Shown here: in pieces, positions 1 to 5,850 of the stretch
Numbering within the stretch: the first letter of the stretch is position 1
Layout of the letters: every line of letters begins with the position of its first letter
Source: Lentisphaerota bacterium
GTDB lineage: Bacteria > Verrucomicrobiota > Kiritimatiellia > RFP12 > JAAYLN01
Length of the DNA: 7,849 nt
Direction of reading: 5' to 3'
Assembly: GCA_012514915.1 (NCBI GenBank)
Contig: JAAYZJ010000350.1
Span: forward strand, 1-7,849
The notes under the pieces: model-generated
The model's input: the letters and a program-made list of their open reading frames with translations, nothing else
Database searches by the model: none
What the model was told of the DNA's origin: nothing
Position numbers and translations under genes: made by a program

Positions 1-603
1 GACGCCGGCGGCGGGGGACGCGTCACCGGTGAGCGGCGCGAGTTGACCCTGGATGCGCACCTGGTTCTGGCGTGTGGCGCGGTTGCAGACGACGAGCGCG
101 TCGTCGTGAAGCAGCAGCTCCGGCACCAACTCCGCTCGATCGGGATCGCCCGCGTCGGTGAACCAGGCATTGCCGGCCTGATACCAGCACTTGACCAGCC
201 GCAGATCGATCTGCGCGGCCGGCAGCCGGCCGGCTGCGGAGGCCAGGTCGCCGGGCGTCAGCACCAGCCGGGCGATGTCGGACGCGGCACGCAGGACAAA
301 GGCGGCCGACTCGAACTCGCCGGGAGTCGCCAGCAGATCAATCGCCTGGGTGGTCACCTGCACGGGCGGCACCTGCGGCAGGATCCGCTGGCTGCCGAAG
401 GCGGGGACGACCTGTCCCGAGAGGGGATGGCGGATCGAGGGCAGCCCCGTCGGGGCGGCGGGGGCCTGGGCCCCTGCCGGCATCGTGCGCGGGCGGGCCG
501 GCTCGTCGAGGTCGAGCAGGGGCATCTGCGCCCGGGCGCCTGTCGCGAGGAGGGCGGCCAGCGCCAGTCCTGCGGAACGGAAACCGCCTGCCCGGTGCTT
601 CAT
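1..603 (-). CDS. Secreted protein resembling N-terminus of DUF4091/glycoside-hydrolase-like proteins (partial, 3' end outside window)
   Basis: The reading frame is open from an ATG at 603 to the window edge: 201 codons with no stop, so the C-terminal part is missing. Residues 1-25 form a Sec signal peptide: basic start (MKHR), Ala/Leu-rich core and an ARA cleavage site before Q26. A Pro/Ala-rich stretch follows (about 30-70). Then comes a beta-rich segment containing PGEFESAAFVLRA, IDLRLVKCWYQAG and ELVPELLLHDDALV. That series (gift of 'GE-E-A-FVLRA', then 'VK-WYQ', then 'PELLL-DD-LV') resembles, from memory, the N-terminal domain of large secreted DUF4091 or glycoside-hydrolase-like proteins of Lentisphaerae and Planctomycetes. 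The catalytic part is not in the window, so no substrate can be named. It is transcribed away from the DUF1080 gene from a strong promoter at 611-639. The product is probably exported; the family call is moderate. Confidence 0.6.
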   Translation of the reverse strand, partial: MKHRAGGFRSAGLALAALLATGARAQMPLLDLDEPARPRTMPAGAQAPAAPTGLPSIRHPLSGQVVPAFGSQRILPQVPPVQVTTQAIDLLATPGEFESAAFVLRAASDIARLVLTPGDLASAAGRLPAAQIDLRLVKCWYQAGNAWFTDAGDPDRAELVPELLLHDDALVVCNRATRQNQVRIQGQLAPLTGDASPAAGV

Positions 604-610
604 GCGGGAG

Positions 611-639
611 ATGTTAGCAGCATCCTGCAGGACGGTCAA
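611..639 (-). promoter_or_regulatory. Sigma70-like promoter of the minus-strand secreted-protein gene
   Basis: Read on the minus strand, the -35 box is TTGACC (639-634, five of six consensus bases). The -10 box is TAACAT (616-611, four of six). The spacer is exactly 17 bases. Only seven bases (604-610) lie between the -10 box and the ATG, so transcription should start at or next to the A of the start codon and give a leaderless mRNA. No Shine-Dalgarno sequence is present in those seven bases. Confidence 0.6.
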
Positions 640-647
640 GGCCGGGC

Positions 648-676
648 AAGACAAGCCGGCCGGCATCTGCTATCCT
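648..676 (+). promoter_or_regulatory. Possible extended -10 promoter of the DUF1080 gene
   Basis: A -35-like AAGACA (648-653, four of six) is followed after 17 bases by TATCCT (671-676, four of six), with TGC just before it, making an extended -10 element. Transcription would start near 683 and leave a leader of about 73 bases. The spacer contains the 10-base palindrome GCCGGCCGGC (655-664), which could be an operator but could also be chance in such GC-rich DNA. Its -35 box lies eight bases from that of the divergent promoter. Confidence 0.35.
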
Positions 677-756
677 TGGCGGCGTGCTTGCGTGCCGGAC
701 CGGCGACTGGCGCCGGATGGTCGCGCCTGCAGACGCATGGAGAAAGCGAGAAAAAC

Positions 757-1410
757 ATGTTGATCAACTCGATGGGATCGAAGCCCCCCGCCGGCGCGGT
801 GGTGCTGTTTGACGGCGGTTCGCTGGACCACTGGGTGAAGATGGACAACTCGCCCGCCCAGTGGGTCGTGGAGCAGGGCGCCATGCAGGTGGTGCCCAAG
901 AGCGGCGACATCTGCACGCGGCAGAAGTTCACCGATCATTTCCTCCACCTTGAATTCATGCTTTCCGACATGGCCCAGGAGACGGGACAGCGCAAGGCGA
1001 ACAGCGGCGTCTTTATCCAGGGACGCTACGAGATCCAGGTGCTCGACAGTTCCGGATGGGATATCCCGGGGCTGGGCGATTGCGGGGCGATCTACAACCA
1101 GTATGCCCCCCTGACCAATGCCTGCCGTGCCGCCCTCCAGTGGCAGACCTATGACGTCGTCTTCCGTGCGCCGCGCTGCGAGGGCAAGGTCGTCAAGGAG
1201 CGGGCGCGGCTGACGCTGTTCCACAACGGCATCCTCGTGCACAACAATGTCGAGCTTGATGGAGTCACCGGGGCACCGACGGACACCGACGTCCAGTTGC
1301 CCGGACACCTGCGGCTGCAGGACCACGGCAACGTGGTCTGGTACCGGAACATCTGGGCGCAGCCGCTGCCGCCGCAGGGCGCCTGCACCTACGCCCCCGC
1401 CATGCGGTAG
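757..1410 (+). CDS. DUF1080 family protein (3-keto-disaccharide hydrolase domain, PF06439-like)
   Basis: This 217-residue protein consists almost entirely of one DUF1080 domain, a concanavalin-like beta-sandwich fold. Some family members hydrolyse 3-keto-glycosides; others are only annotated as putative glycosidases. Family hallmarks appear in order: VVLFDGGSLDHWV near the N-terminus, NSGVFIQGRYEIQVLD (82-97), DCGAIY (108-113), WQTYD (129-133), FRAPR (136-140), LFHNG (154-158) and LQDHGN (187-192), then a closing YRNIW strand. The frame stays open far upstream, but that part lies over the divergent promoter and the antisense gene. The ATG at 757 sits just before the conserved domain, with only a weak GAG-type ribosome site; ATG 772 is an alternative. 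No signal peptide follows either start, although many relatives are exported, so this copy looks cytoplasmic. The family assignment is firm; the substrate is unknown. Confidence 0.85.
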   Translation: MLINSMGSKPPAGAVVLFDGGSLDHWVKMDNSPAQWVVEQGAMQVVPKSGDICTRQKFTDHFLHLEFMLSDMAQETGQRKANSGVFIQGRYEIQVLDSSGWDIPGLGDCGAIYNQYAPLTNACRAALQWQTYDVVFRAPRCEGKVVKERARLTLFHNGILVHNNVELDGVTGAPTDTDVQLPGHLRLQDHGNVVWYRNIWAQPLPPQGACTYAPAMR

Positions 1411-1424
1411 CGGTTTCTCTCCGC

Positions 1425-1453
1425 TTGGAAACGGCGGGCGTGTTTGCTAAGAT
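1425..1453 (+). promoter_or_regulatory. Extended -10 promoter of the M42 peptidase gene
   Basis: TTGGAA (1425-1430, four of six) and TAAGAT (1448-1453, four of six) are separated by 17 bases. TGC directly precedes the -10 box, giving the TGn extended element. The ATG at 1463 is only ten bases past the end of the -10 box, so the expected transcript has a leader of about zero to three bases. The short AGGG at 1455-1458 would then lie largely or wholly upstream of the transcript. Confidence 0.5.
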
Positions 1454-1462
1454 CAGGGCCTT

Positions 1463-2560
1463 ATGGAAACCAAATCCCTTGACTTTCTCAAGCGGCTGAT
1501 GGCGCTGCCGACGCCTTCGGGATGGGAGTCGGACGGCATGCGTCTGGCGGCCGATTACCTCGCTCCCACCGCCGACCGTCTGGAGTTCGACCTGCACGGC
1601 AACCTGCATGCCGTGCTGAACCCCGATGCCGCGACGCGGGTGATGATCGAAGGCCATTGCGATGAAATCGGCCTGATGGTGCAGTACGTCGACGACGACG
1701 GCTACCTCTACATGACGGCGATCGGCGGACTGACCGTGCCGCTGCTGGCCGGCGAGCGGATCGTCATCCAAGGGCGCAATGGCCCCGTGTACGGCGTCTT
1801 CGGCGTCCGTCCGCCACACTTGATGAAGCCGGCTGACCGCGAGAAGGTGGCTCCGGCTGAGCTGATGGACATCGCGGTCGACATCGGCGCCGCCTCGAAA
1901 AAAGAGGCGCTCAAGCTGGTCGACCTGGGCAACCCCGCCGTCGTGGATGCCGGCTGGCGGCCGCTGGCTGGCGACCGCGTCGCCTGCCGCGGGTTCGACA
2001 ACCGCATCGGCGCGTTTGTCGTGATCGAGGCGTTCCGCCGCCTGGCCAAAGTCAAGCTTCAGGTCGCCGTCCACCTGGTGCTGTCGGTGCAGGAGGAACT
2101 CGGTCTGGTCGGTGCGACGACGGCGGCCTACGAGGTCAAGCCGCACGTCGGGATCTGCGTCGATGTCGGCTTCGCGTCCGACTACTCCGGCAACGACAAG
2201 AAGCAGGTGGGCGATGTCAAGCTGGGGCAGGGGCCGATCCTCTGCTTCGGGCCGACGTACAACTTCAAGCTGCAGCAGGTGCTGGAGCGCGTCGCCACGC
2301 AGGAGAAGATCACGCTGCAGCGCCAGGTCCGCGGCCGCGGCGGCAACACCAACGCCTGGCCGATGCGCACCGTGCGCGGCGGGGCGGCGGTGGCGCTGGT
2401 CAGCATTCCGCTGCGCTACATGCACAGCGCCGTCGAGACGCTCAGCCTGGGCGATGTCCAGGATGCGATCAAGATCGTGTCCGGCGGCGTGGCGGCCCTG
2501 CCCGCGAGCCCCGACTTCGCCCCCGATCCGATCCGGTTCAAGCCGTCGCGAGGCGGCTGA
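1463..2560 (+). CDS. M42 family metallo-aminopeptidase
   Basis: This 365-residue protein is a cytosolic, two-metal aminopeptidase of family M42, whose members commonly form dodecameric TET-like particles that trim peptides. The full ligand set is visible: H65 and D67 in GHCDEIG, D179 in FDNRIG, the E211-E212 pair in VQEELG (E211 as general base), D234 in CVDVG and H321 in RYMHS. Spacing closely matches the archaeal TET peptidases. Residues about 70-170 form the usual inserted beta-domain, with VYGVFGVRPPHL as its marker. Length is normal for the family and there is no signal peptide. One oddity is the conserved GGTDA-type loop, which reads GGNTNA here (293-298), with Asn where Asp is usual. 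The gene has its own promoter and is followed after 38 bases by the cyclophilin gene. The specific peptide substrate cannot be read from sequence. Confidence 0.92.
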   Translation: METKSLDFLKRLMALPTPSGWESDGMRLAADYLAPTADRLEFDLHGNLHAVLNPDAATRVMIEGHCDEIGLMVQYVDDDGYLYMTAIGGLTVPLLAGERIVIQGRNGPVYGVFGVRPPHLMKPADREKVAPAELMDIAVDIGAASKKEALKLVDLGNPAVVDAGWRPLAGDRVACRGFDNRIGAFVVIEAFRRLAKVKLQVAVHLVLSVQEELGLVGATTAAYEVKPHVGICVDVGFASDYSGNDKKQVGDVKLGQGPILCFGPTYNFKLQQVLERVATQEKITLQRQVRGRGGNTNAWPMRTVRGGAAVALVSIPLRYMHSAVETLSLGDVQDAIKIVSGGVAALPASPDFAPDPIRFKPSRGG

Positions 2561-2598
2561 GCCCCTTCATTCTAATTGTCCATAAAAGGAACGTCGTG

Positions 2599-3240
2599 AT
2601 GAAAACCCTGTTGCCTGCTCTGCTTGTCGCCTTGGTTGCCGGTGGCGTCTGGGCCGTCGATCCCGTTGTCCCCAACCCTGCTCCATCCATCCCCTCCGAG
2701 GAGAAACCCGCCATGCCCGCCACGAAAAACCCCACCGTCCGCCTCTCCACCTCGATGGGCGACGTCACCATCGAGCTGTATCCCGAACAGGCCCCGGTCT
2801 CGGTGTCGAATTTCCTGGCCTACGTGGACAGTGACTTCTACAACGGCACCGTTTTCCACCGGGTCATACCCGGCTTTATGATCCAGGGCGGCGGTTTCAC
2901 GGCCGAAATGGGACAGAAACCGACGCGCGCGGCGATCAAGAACGAGGCCGACAACGGTCTGCTGAACACACGCGGCACGCTGGCCATGGCCCGGACCATG
3001 GTCGTGGACAGCGCGACGAGCCAGTTCTTCGTCAACACCGTCGACAACACCTTCCTGAATTTCAAGAACAAGACGCCCCAGGGCTACGGCTATGCCGTGT
3101 TCGGCAAGGTGATCGACGGCATGGACGTCATCGACAAGATCGAAAAGGTGCGCACGGGCAACAAGGGGCCGCACCAGAACGTCCCGGTCGAGGCGGTCAC
3201 GATTCTCAAGGCCGAGCGGCTGGCCGCCCCCGCGGAGTGA
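2599..3240 (+). CDS. Cyclophilin-type peptidyl-prolyl cis-trans isomerase, exported
   Basis: This 213-residue protein isomerises prolyl bonds in folding proteins. Residues 1-19 form a Sec signal peptide (MKTLL start, Leu/Val/Ala core, VWA cleavage site). A Pro-rich linker runs to about residue 40 and is followed by a complete cyclophilin domain closely resembling E. coli PpiA. Active-site motifs are present: FHRVIPGFMIQGG with catalytic R88, MART, and DSATSQFF with Q142 and F143. F152 stands where the Trp of cyclosporin-sensitive eukaryotic cyclophilins lies, as in other bacterial forms, so drug insensitivity is likely. ATG 2599 has an AGGA site (2587-2590) eight bases upstream; GTG 2596 is a less likely alternative. 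A -10-like TCTAAT lies at 2571-2576 without a clear -35 box. A second start within the gene (M39) is listed separately. The stop is followed two bases later by the next ATG, suggesting co-translation. Confidence 0.93.
   Translation: MKTLLPALLVALVAGGVWAVDPVVPNPAPSIPSEEKPAMPATKNPTVRLSTSMGDVTIELYPEQAPVSVSNFLAYVDSDFYNGTVFHRVIPGFMIQGGGFTAEMGQKPTRAAIKNEADNGLLNTRGTLAMARTMVVDSATSQFFVNTVDNTFLNFKNKTPQGYGYAVFGKVIDGMDVIDKIEKVRTGNKGPHQNVPVEAVTILKAERLAAPAE
2698..2715 (+). promoter_or_regulatory. Internal ribosome binding site and start codon inside the cyclophilin gene
   Basis: GAGGAG (2698-2703) is followed nine bases later by an in-frame ATG (2713-2715), codon 39 of the cyclophilin gene. This is a stronger Shine-Dalgarno match than the one at the annotated start. 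Initiation here would skip the signal peptide and linker and give a 175-residue protein, close in length to the cytoplasmic cyclophilin PpiB of E. coli. That both starts are used is inference. Confidence 0.4.
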
Positions 3241-3242
3241 GT

Positions 3243-3923
3243 ATGCCTGGCGGTGTGCAAGGGGTGGTCGCGGTCGCCTGTGGCGGCCTGCTGCTGATCG
3301 CCGCGGGATGCGTCGCGCCGGTGCCGCATGGCCAGCTCACGCGCTGGCCGGCGGTCAGCGCGGTGGCGCATCCCCGGGACGCCGCCTTTCCCGCCTGGCA
3401 TCTCGGCCGCCACGGCGACCTGGGGGCAGGCACGCTGGCCGAGGGAGGCGGCGCCGTGATTCTCGACGGACTCTACTACTACGGGACGACGGCGGAAGGC
3501 GAGGCGTTCCGGCTGCGGGCGACCGAGCCGCTCGCTTCAGGCTGGGCCGTGCGTTTCCGCCCCGACCTGACGGAAGTCCAGGCGGCCGGCTTCTCGCGCG
3601 AGGTTCTGCAGGCACGCCTGGCCGTTGGCGTGCCCGACCGCGCGCTGGCCTGTGTCTTCCGACTGATCGGGCGCTTCGCCGAGGTGCGCCTCGATTCGGG
3701 CGTGACGCTGACGCGGGTGTCGGGTATGATCATCGGTTTCCGCAGTCCGGATCGCGCCGGCGGCGAGGCGCTCGACCTTCACTGGCTGTCGGGCGACTGG
3801 CTGACGGGGGGACGGGTGGCCGATTTCCGTCTGATCGACGGGTCGCTCGCCATCGACCTGTGCCCGCGCGATCTTCAGATCTACACCGCCACGCCCCAGG
3901 CCTTCAAACGCCTGCGTCAGTAG
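3243..3923 (+). CDS. Putative lipoprotein with degenerate acetolactate decarboxylase-like domain
   Basis: This 226-residue protein begins with a hydrophobic stretch ending in IAAGC, a plausible lipobox with C23 as the lipidated residue. The n-region has no Lys or Arg, so the lipoprotein call is moderate. The rest aligns with alpha-acetolactate decarboxylase (AlsD/BudA, PF03306), which converts acetolactate to acetoin: GDLGAGTL and ILDGLYYY in the N-terminal half, then GRFAEV, IIGFRSPD, LDLHWLSGDW, GGRVADF and a short C-terminal strand. Compared from memory with the Brevibacillus enzyme, the zinc ligands Glu65, His194 and His207 correspond to A71, D178 and R191; only H180 (His196) remains. The segment with the active-site Arg and its PxQ-PYP neighbourhood is shortened or lost. 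Decarboxylase activity is therefore unlikely and the role is unknown. GGAG (3234-3237) lies five bases before ATG 3243; GTG 3237, overlapping the cyclophilin stop as GTGA, is an alternative start. Confidence 0.7.
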   Translation: MPGGVQGVVAVACGGLLLIAAGCVAPVPHGQLTRWPAVSAVAHPRDAAFPAWHLGRHGDLGAGTLAEGGGAVILDGLYYYGTTAEGEAFRLRATEPLASGWAVRFRPDLTEVQAAGFSREVLQARLAVGVPDRALACVFRLIGRFAEVRLDSGVTLTRVSGMIIGFRSPDRAGGEALDLHWLSGDWLTGGRVADFRLIDGSLAIDLCPRDLQIYTATPQAFKRLRQ

Positions 3924-3959
3924 CACGCGGCGGTGCGCGGCTCCGCACGGAATACAACC

Positions 3960-3977
3960 GACCAGCCCCGGCTGGTC
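3960..3977 (+). repeat. Perfect 8-base inverted repeat upstream of parE
   Basis: GACCAGCC and GGCTGGTC flank a two-base centre, giving a tight GC-rich hairpin in the 82-base gap between the lipoprotein gene and parE. A weaker hairpin (GTGCG/CGCAC, 3933-3948) lies just before it. Only a short TTT follows, so it is not a classic intrinsic terminator. It could be a weak terminator or attenuator for the upstream operon, or an operator for parEC. Confidence 0.5.
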
Positions 3978-4005
3978 CTGACCTTTGACAGTTGGCGGCA
4001 CCTTC

Positions 4006-5850
4006 ATGGCTTCGCAATCTCCAGTTATCCAGACCTACGACGACAAGCACATACAGACCCTCTCGGATGTCGAGCACATCCGCAAGCGCACCGGCATGTA
4101 CATCGGGCGCACGAGCGACGGCAGCCAGTACGAGGACGGCATCTACATCCTGCTCAAGGAGGTGCTCGACAACGCCGTCGACGAGTTCATCATGGGGTTC
4201 GGCAAGAAAGTCGAAATCAGCCTCGACTACAACTCGGGGCAGGTGATGGTTCGCGACTACGGGCGCGGCATTCCTCTGGGCAAGGTGGTCGACTGCGTCT
4301 CCAGGAAGAACACGGGCGGCAAGTTCAACGACGACGTGTTCCAGTTCAGCGTCGGGATGAACGGGGTGGGCACCAAGGCCGTCAACGCCCTTTCGGCCGA
4401 CTTTGAAGTCCGCTCGTTCCGCGACGGCGAGTTTTCCGAGGCCTTCTTCAAGAAGGGCGAGCTCGTCTCGCAGAAGCGCGGCCGGTGCGCCAAACCCGAA
4501 CGCAACGGCACGCTCGTCCGGTTCACGCCTGACGACGGCATCTTCAAGAAGTTCCAGTTCCGCGAAGAGCACGTCGCCCGGCGCCTGCGGATGTACGCCT
4601 ACCTGAATGCCGGTCTCGTGCTCGAGGTGAACGGCGAACGGGTCGTTTCCGAAAACGGCCTGCTCGACCTGATCCACGACGAGGCGCAGTTCGAGAAGCT
4701 CTACGCGCCCTTCCATTACCGCTCCAAGACGCTGGAACTCGTCTTCACCCACACGAACCGGTTCAGCGAGGACTACTACTCGTTTGTGAACGGGCAGTTC
4801 ACCAACGACGGCGGCGTCCATCTCTCGGCCTTCAAGGAGGGGTTGCTCAAGGCCGTCAACGAGTTCAGCAAGAAGAAGTTCGACGGCGACGACGTGCGCG
4901 AGGGGATCATCGGCGCGATCGCGATCCGCCTGAAGGATCCGATCTTCGAGTCCCAGACCAAGAACAAGCTCGGCAACACGGAAATCCGCTCGGACCTGGT
5001 CGCCGAGGTCAGGCGGGTCGTCGTCGAGATGTTCCACCGCGCGCCCGAGGAGGCGAACAAGCTCGTCGGCAAGATCGACGAGACCAGCAAGCTGCGCGCC
5101 GAACTCAACCAGGTCAAGAAACTGGCGCGCGAGCGGTCGCGCGCCGTGTCAGTCCGCGTGCCGCAGCTCAAGGACTGCAAGCGACACCTCAACCTGCAGC
5201 GGGGAACGGGGCTCGACTCGATGATCTTCATCACCGAGGGGCTGTCGGCCGCGGGGTCGATCACCAGCAGCCGCGACGTCAACACCCAGGCGGTCTTCAC
5301 CCTGCGGGGCAAGCCGCTGAACGTCTGCGACCTGAAGCGGGACGCGCTCTTCAAGAATGTCGAGATCTACAACCTGATGCAGAGCCTCGACATCGAGGAG
5401 ACCGTCGACCATCTGCGCTACCAGAAGGTCATCCTGGCCACCGACGCCGATGTCGACGGCCTGCACATCCGCAATCTGATGATCACCGTCTTTGTGCGGT
5501 TCTTCGACCGGGTCATCCGCGAAGGACACCTCTACATCCTCGAGACCCCCCTCTTCCGCGTGCGCAACAAGAAGGCGACGTTCTACTGCTACAGCGACGA
5601 GGAGCGGATCGAGGCGATCGAAAAATGCGGTGGCAAGCAGGCCGAGATCACTCGCTTCAAAGGCCTGGGTGAGATCGACCCCAGCGAGTTCAAGCATTTC
5701 ATCGGCCCCGGCATGCGCCTGACGCCCGTGGACGGCAGCCGGGACCACGGCGTCTCCGAGACGATCAATTTTTACATGGGACGGAACACCCCCGTCCGGC
5801 GCGAGTACATCATGAACCATTTGGTCATCACCGAGGATGCGCTGTCGTGA
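4006..5850 (+). CDS. parE: DNA topoisomerase IV subunit B (ParE), ATPase and TOPRIM subunit
   Basis: This 614-residue protein is the ATP-driven half of topoisomerase IV (ParC2ParE2), which decatenates replicated chromosomes and relaxes supercoils. The GHKL ATPase domain shows E52 (general base) and N56 in LKEVLDNAVDEF, D84-G86-G88 in RDYGRGIP, and the lid G117-MNGVGTKAVNAL. The transducer carries the QTK loop, with K319 reaching the ATP gamma-phosphate. The TOPRIM domain has E411 in the EGLSAAGS motif, the Mg-binding DADVD (D480, D482, D484), and RFKGLGEI (550-557). There is no large GyrB-type insertion, and the sequence closely resembles the ParE of Bacteroidetes. Usual EGDSA reads EGLSA here, with L413 in place of Asp. 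ATG 4006 is preferred over an in-frame TTG at 3985 because it precedes the conserved start; its ribosome site is weak. parC follows with a four-base overlap. Confidence 0.95.
   Translation: MASQSPVIQTYDDKHIQTLSDVEHIRKRTGMYIGRTSDGSQYEDGIYILLKEVLDNAVDEFIMGFGKKVEISLDYNSGQVMVRDYGRGIPLGKVVDCVSRKNTGGKFNDDVFQFSVGMNGVGTKAVNALSADFEVRSFRDGEFSEAFFKKGELVSQKRGRCAKPERNGTLVRFTPDDGIFKKFQFREEHVARRLRMYAYLNAGLVLEVNGERVVSENGLLDLIHDEAQFEKLYAPFHYRSKTLELVFTHTNRFSEDYYSFVNGQFTNDGGVHLSAFKEGLLKAVNEFSKKKFDGDDVREGIIGAIAIRLKDPIFESQTKNKLGNTEIRSDLVAEVRRVVVEMFHRAPEEANKLVGKIDETSKLRAELNQVKKLARERSRAVSVRVPQLKDCKRHLNLQRGTGLDSMIFITEGLSAAGSITSSRDVNTQAVFTLRGKPLNVCDLKRDALFKNVEIYNLMQSLDIEETVDHLRYQKVILATDADVDGLHIRNLMITVFVRFFDRVIREGHLYILETPLFRVRNKKATFYCYSDEERIEAIEKCGGKQAEITRFKGLGEIDPSEFKHFIGPGMRLTPVDGSRDHGVSETINFYMGRNTPVRREYIMNHLVITEDALS

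Noticed and set aside
43..756. Long open frame continuing upstream of the DUF1080 gene
   Set aside because: It overlaps the antisense secreted-protein gene and the divergent promoter region. The peptide is Arg/Gly-rich with no family resemblance; the true domain starts just after 757.
737..763. Eight-codon leader peptide (MEKARKTC) overlapping the DUF1080 start
   Set aside because: It has no ribosome binding site and no regulatory signature; such a short frame is expected by chance.
1265..2425. Long minus-strand open frame opposite the M42 peptidase gene
   Set aside because: It has low-complexity His/Arg/Asp-rich composition and lies antisense to a gene with all expected metal ligands.
3243..3923. 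Functional acetolactate decarboxylase for acetoin synthesis
   Set aside because: Three of the four expected metal ligands are absent, as is the Arg-containing active-site segment. There is no acetolactate synthase gene nearby in the window.
3960..3990. Intrinsic terminator at the inverted repeat before parE
   Set aside because: The stem is good, but the following bases lack a T-rich tract, so it was listed only as an inverted repeat.
3985..4005. TTG codon at 3985 as the start of parE
   Set aside because: It would add seven residues not typical of ParE, with no ribosome site. ATG 4006 directly precedes the usual N-terminus.
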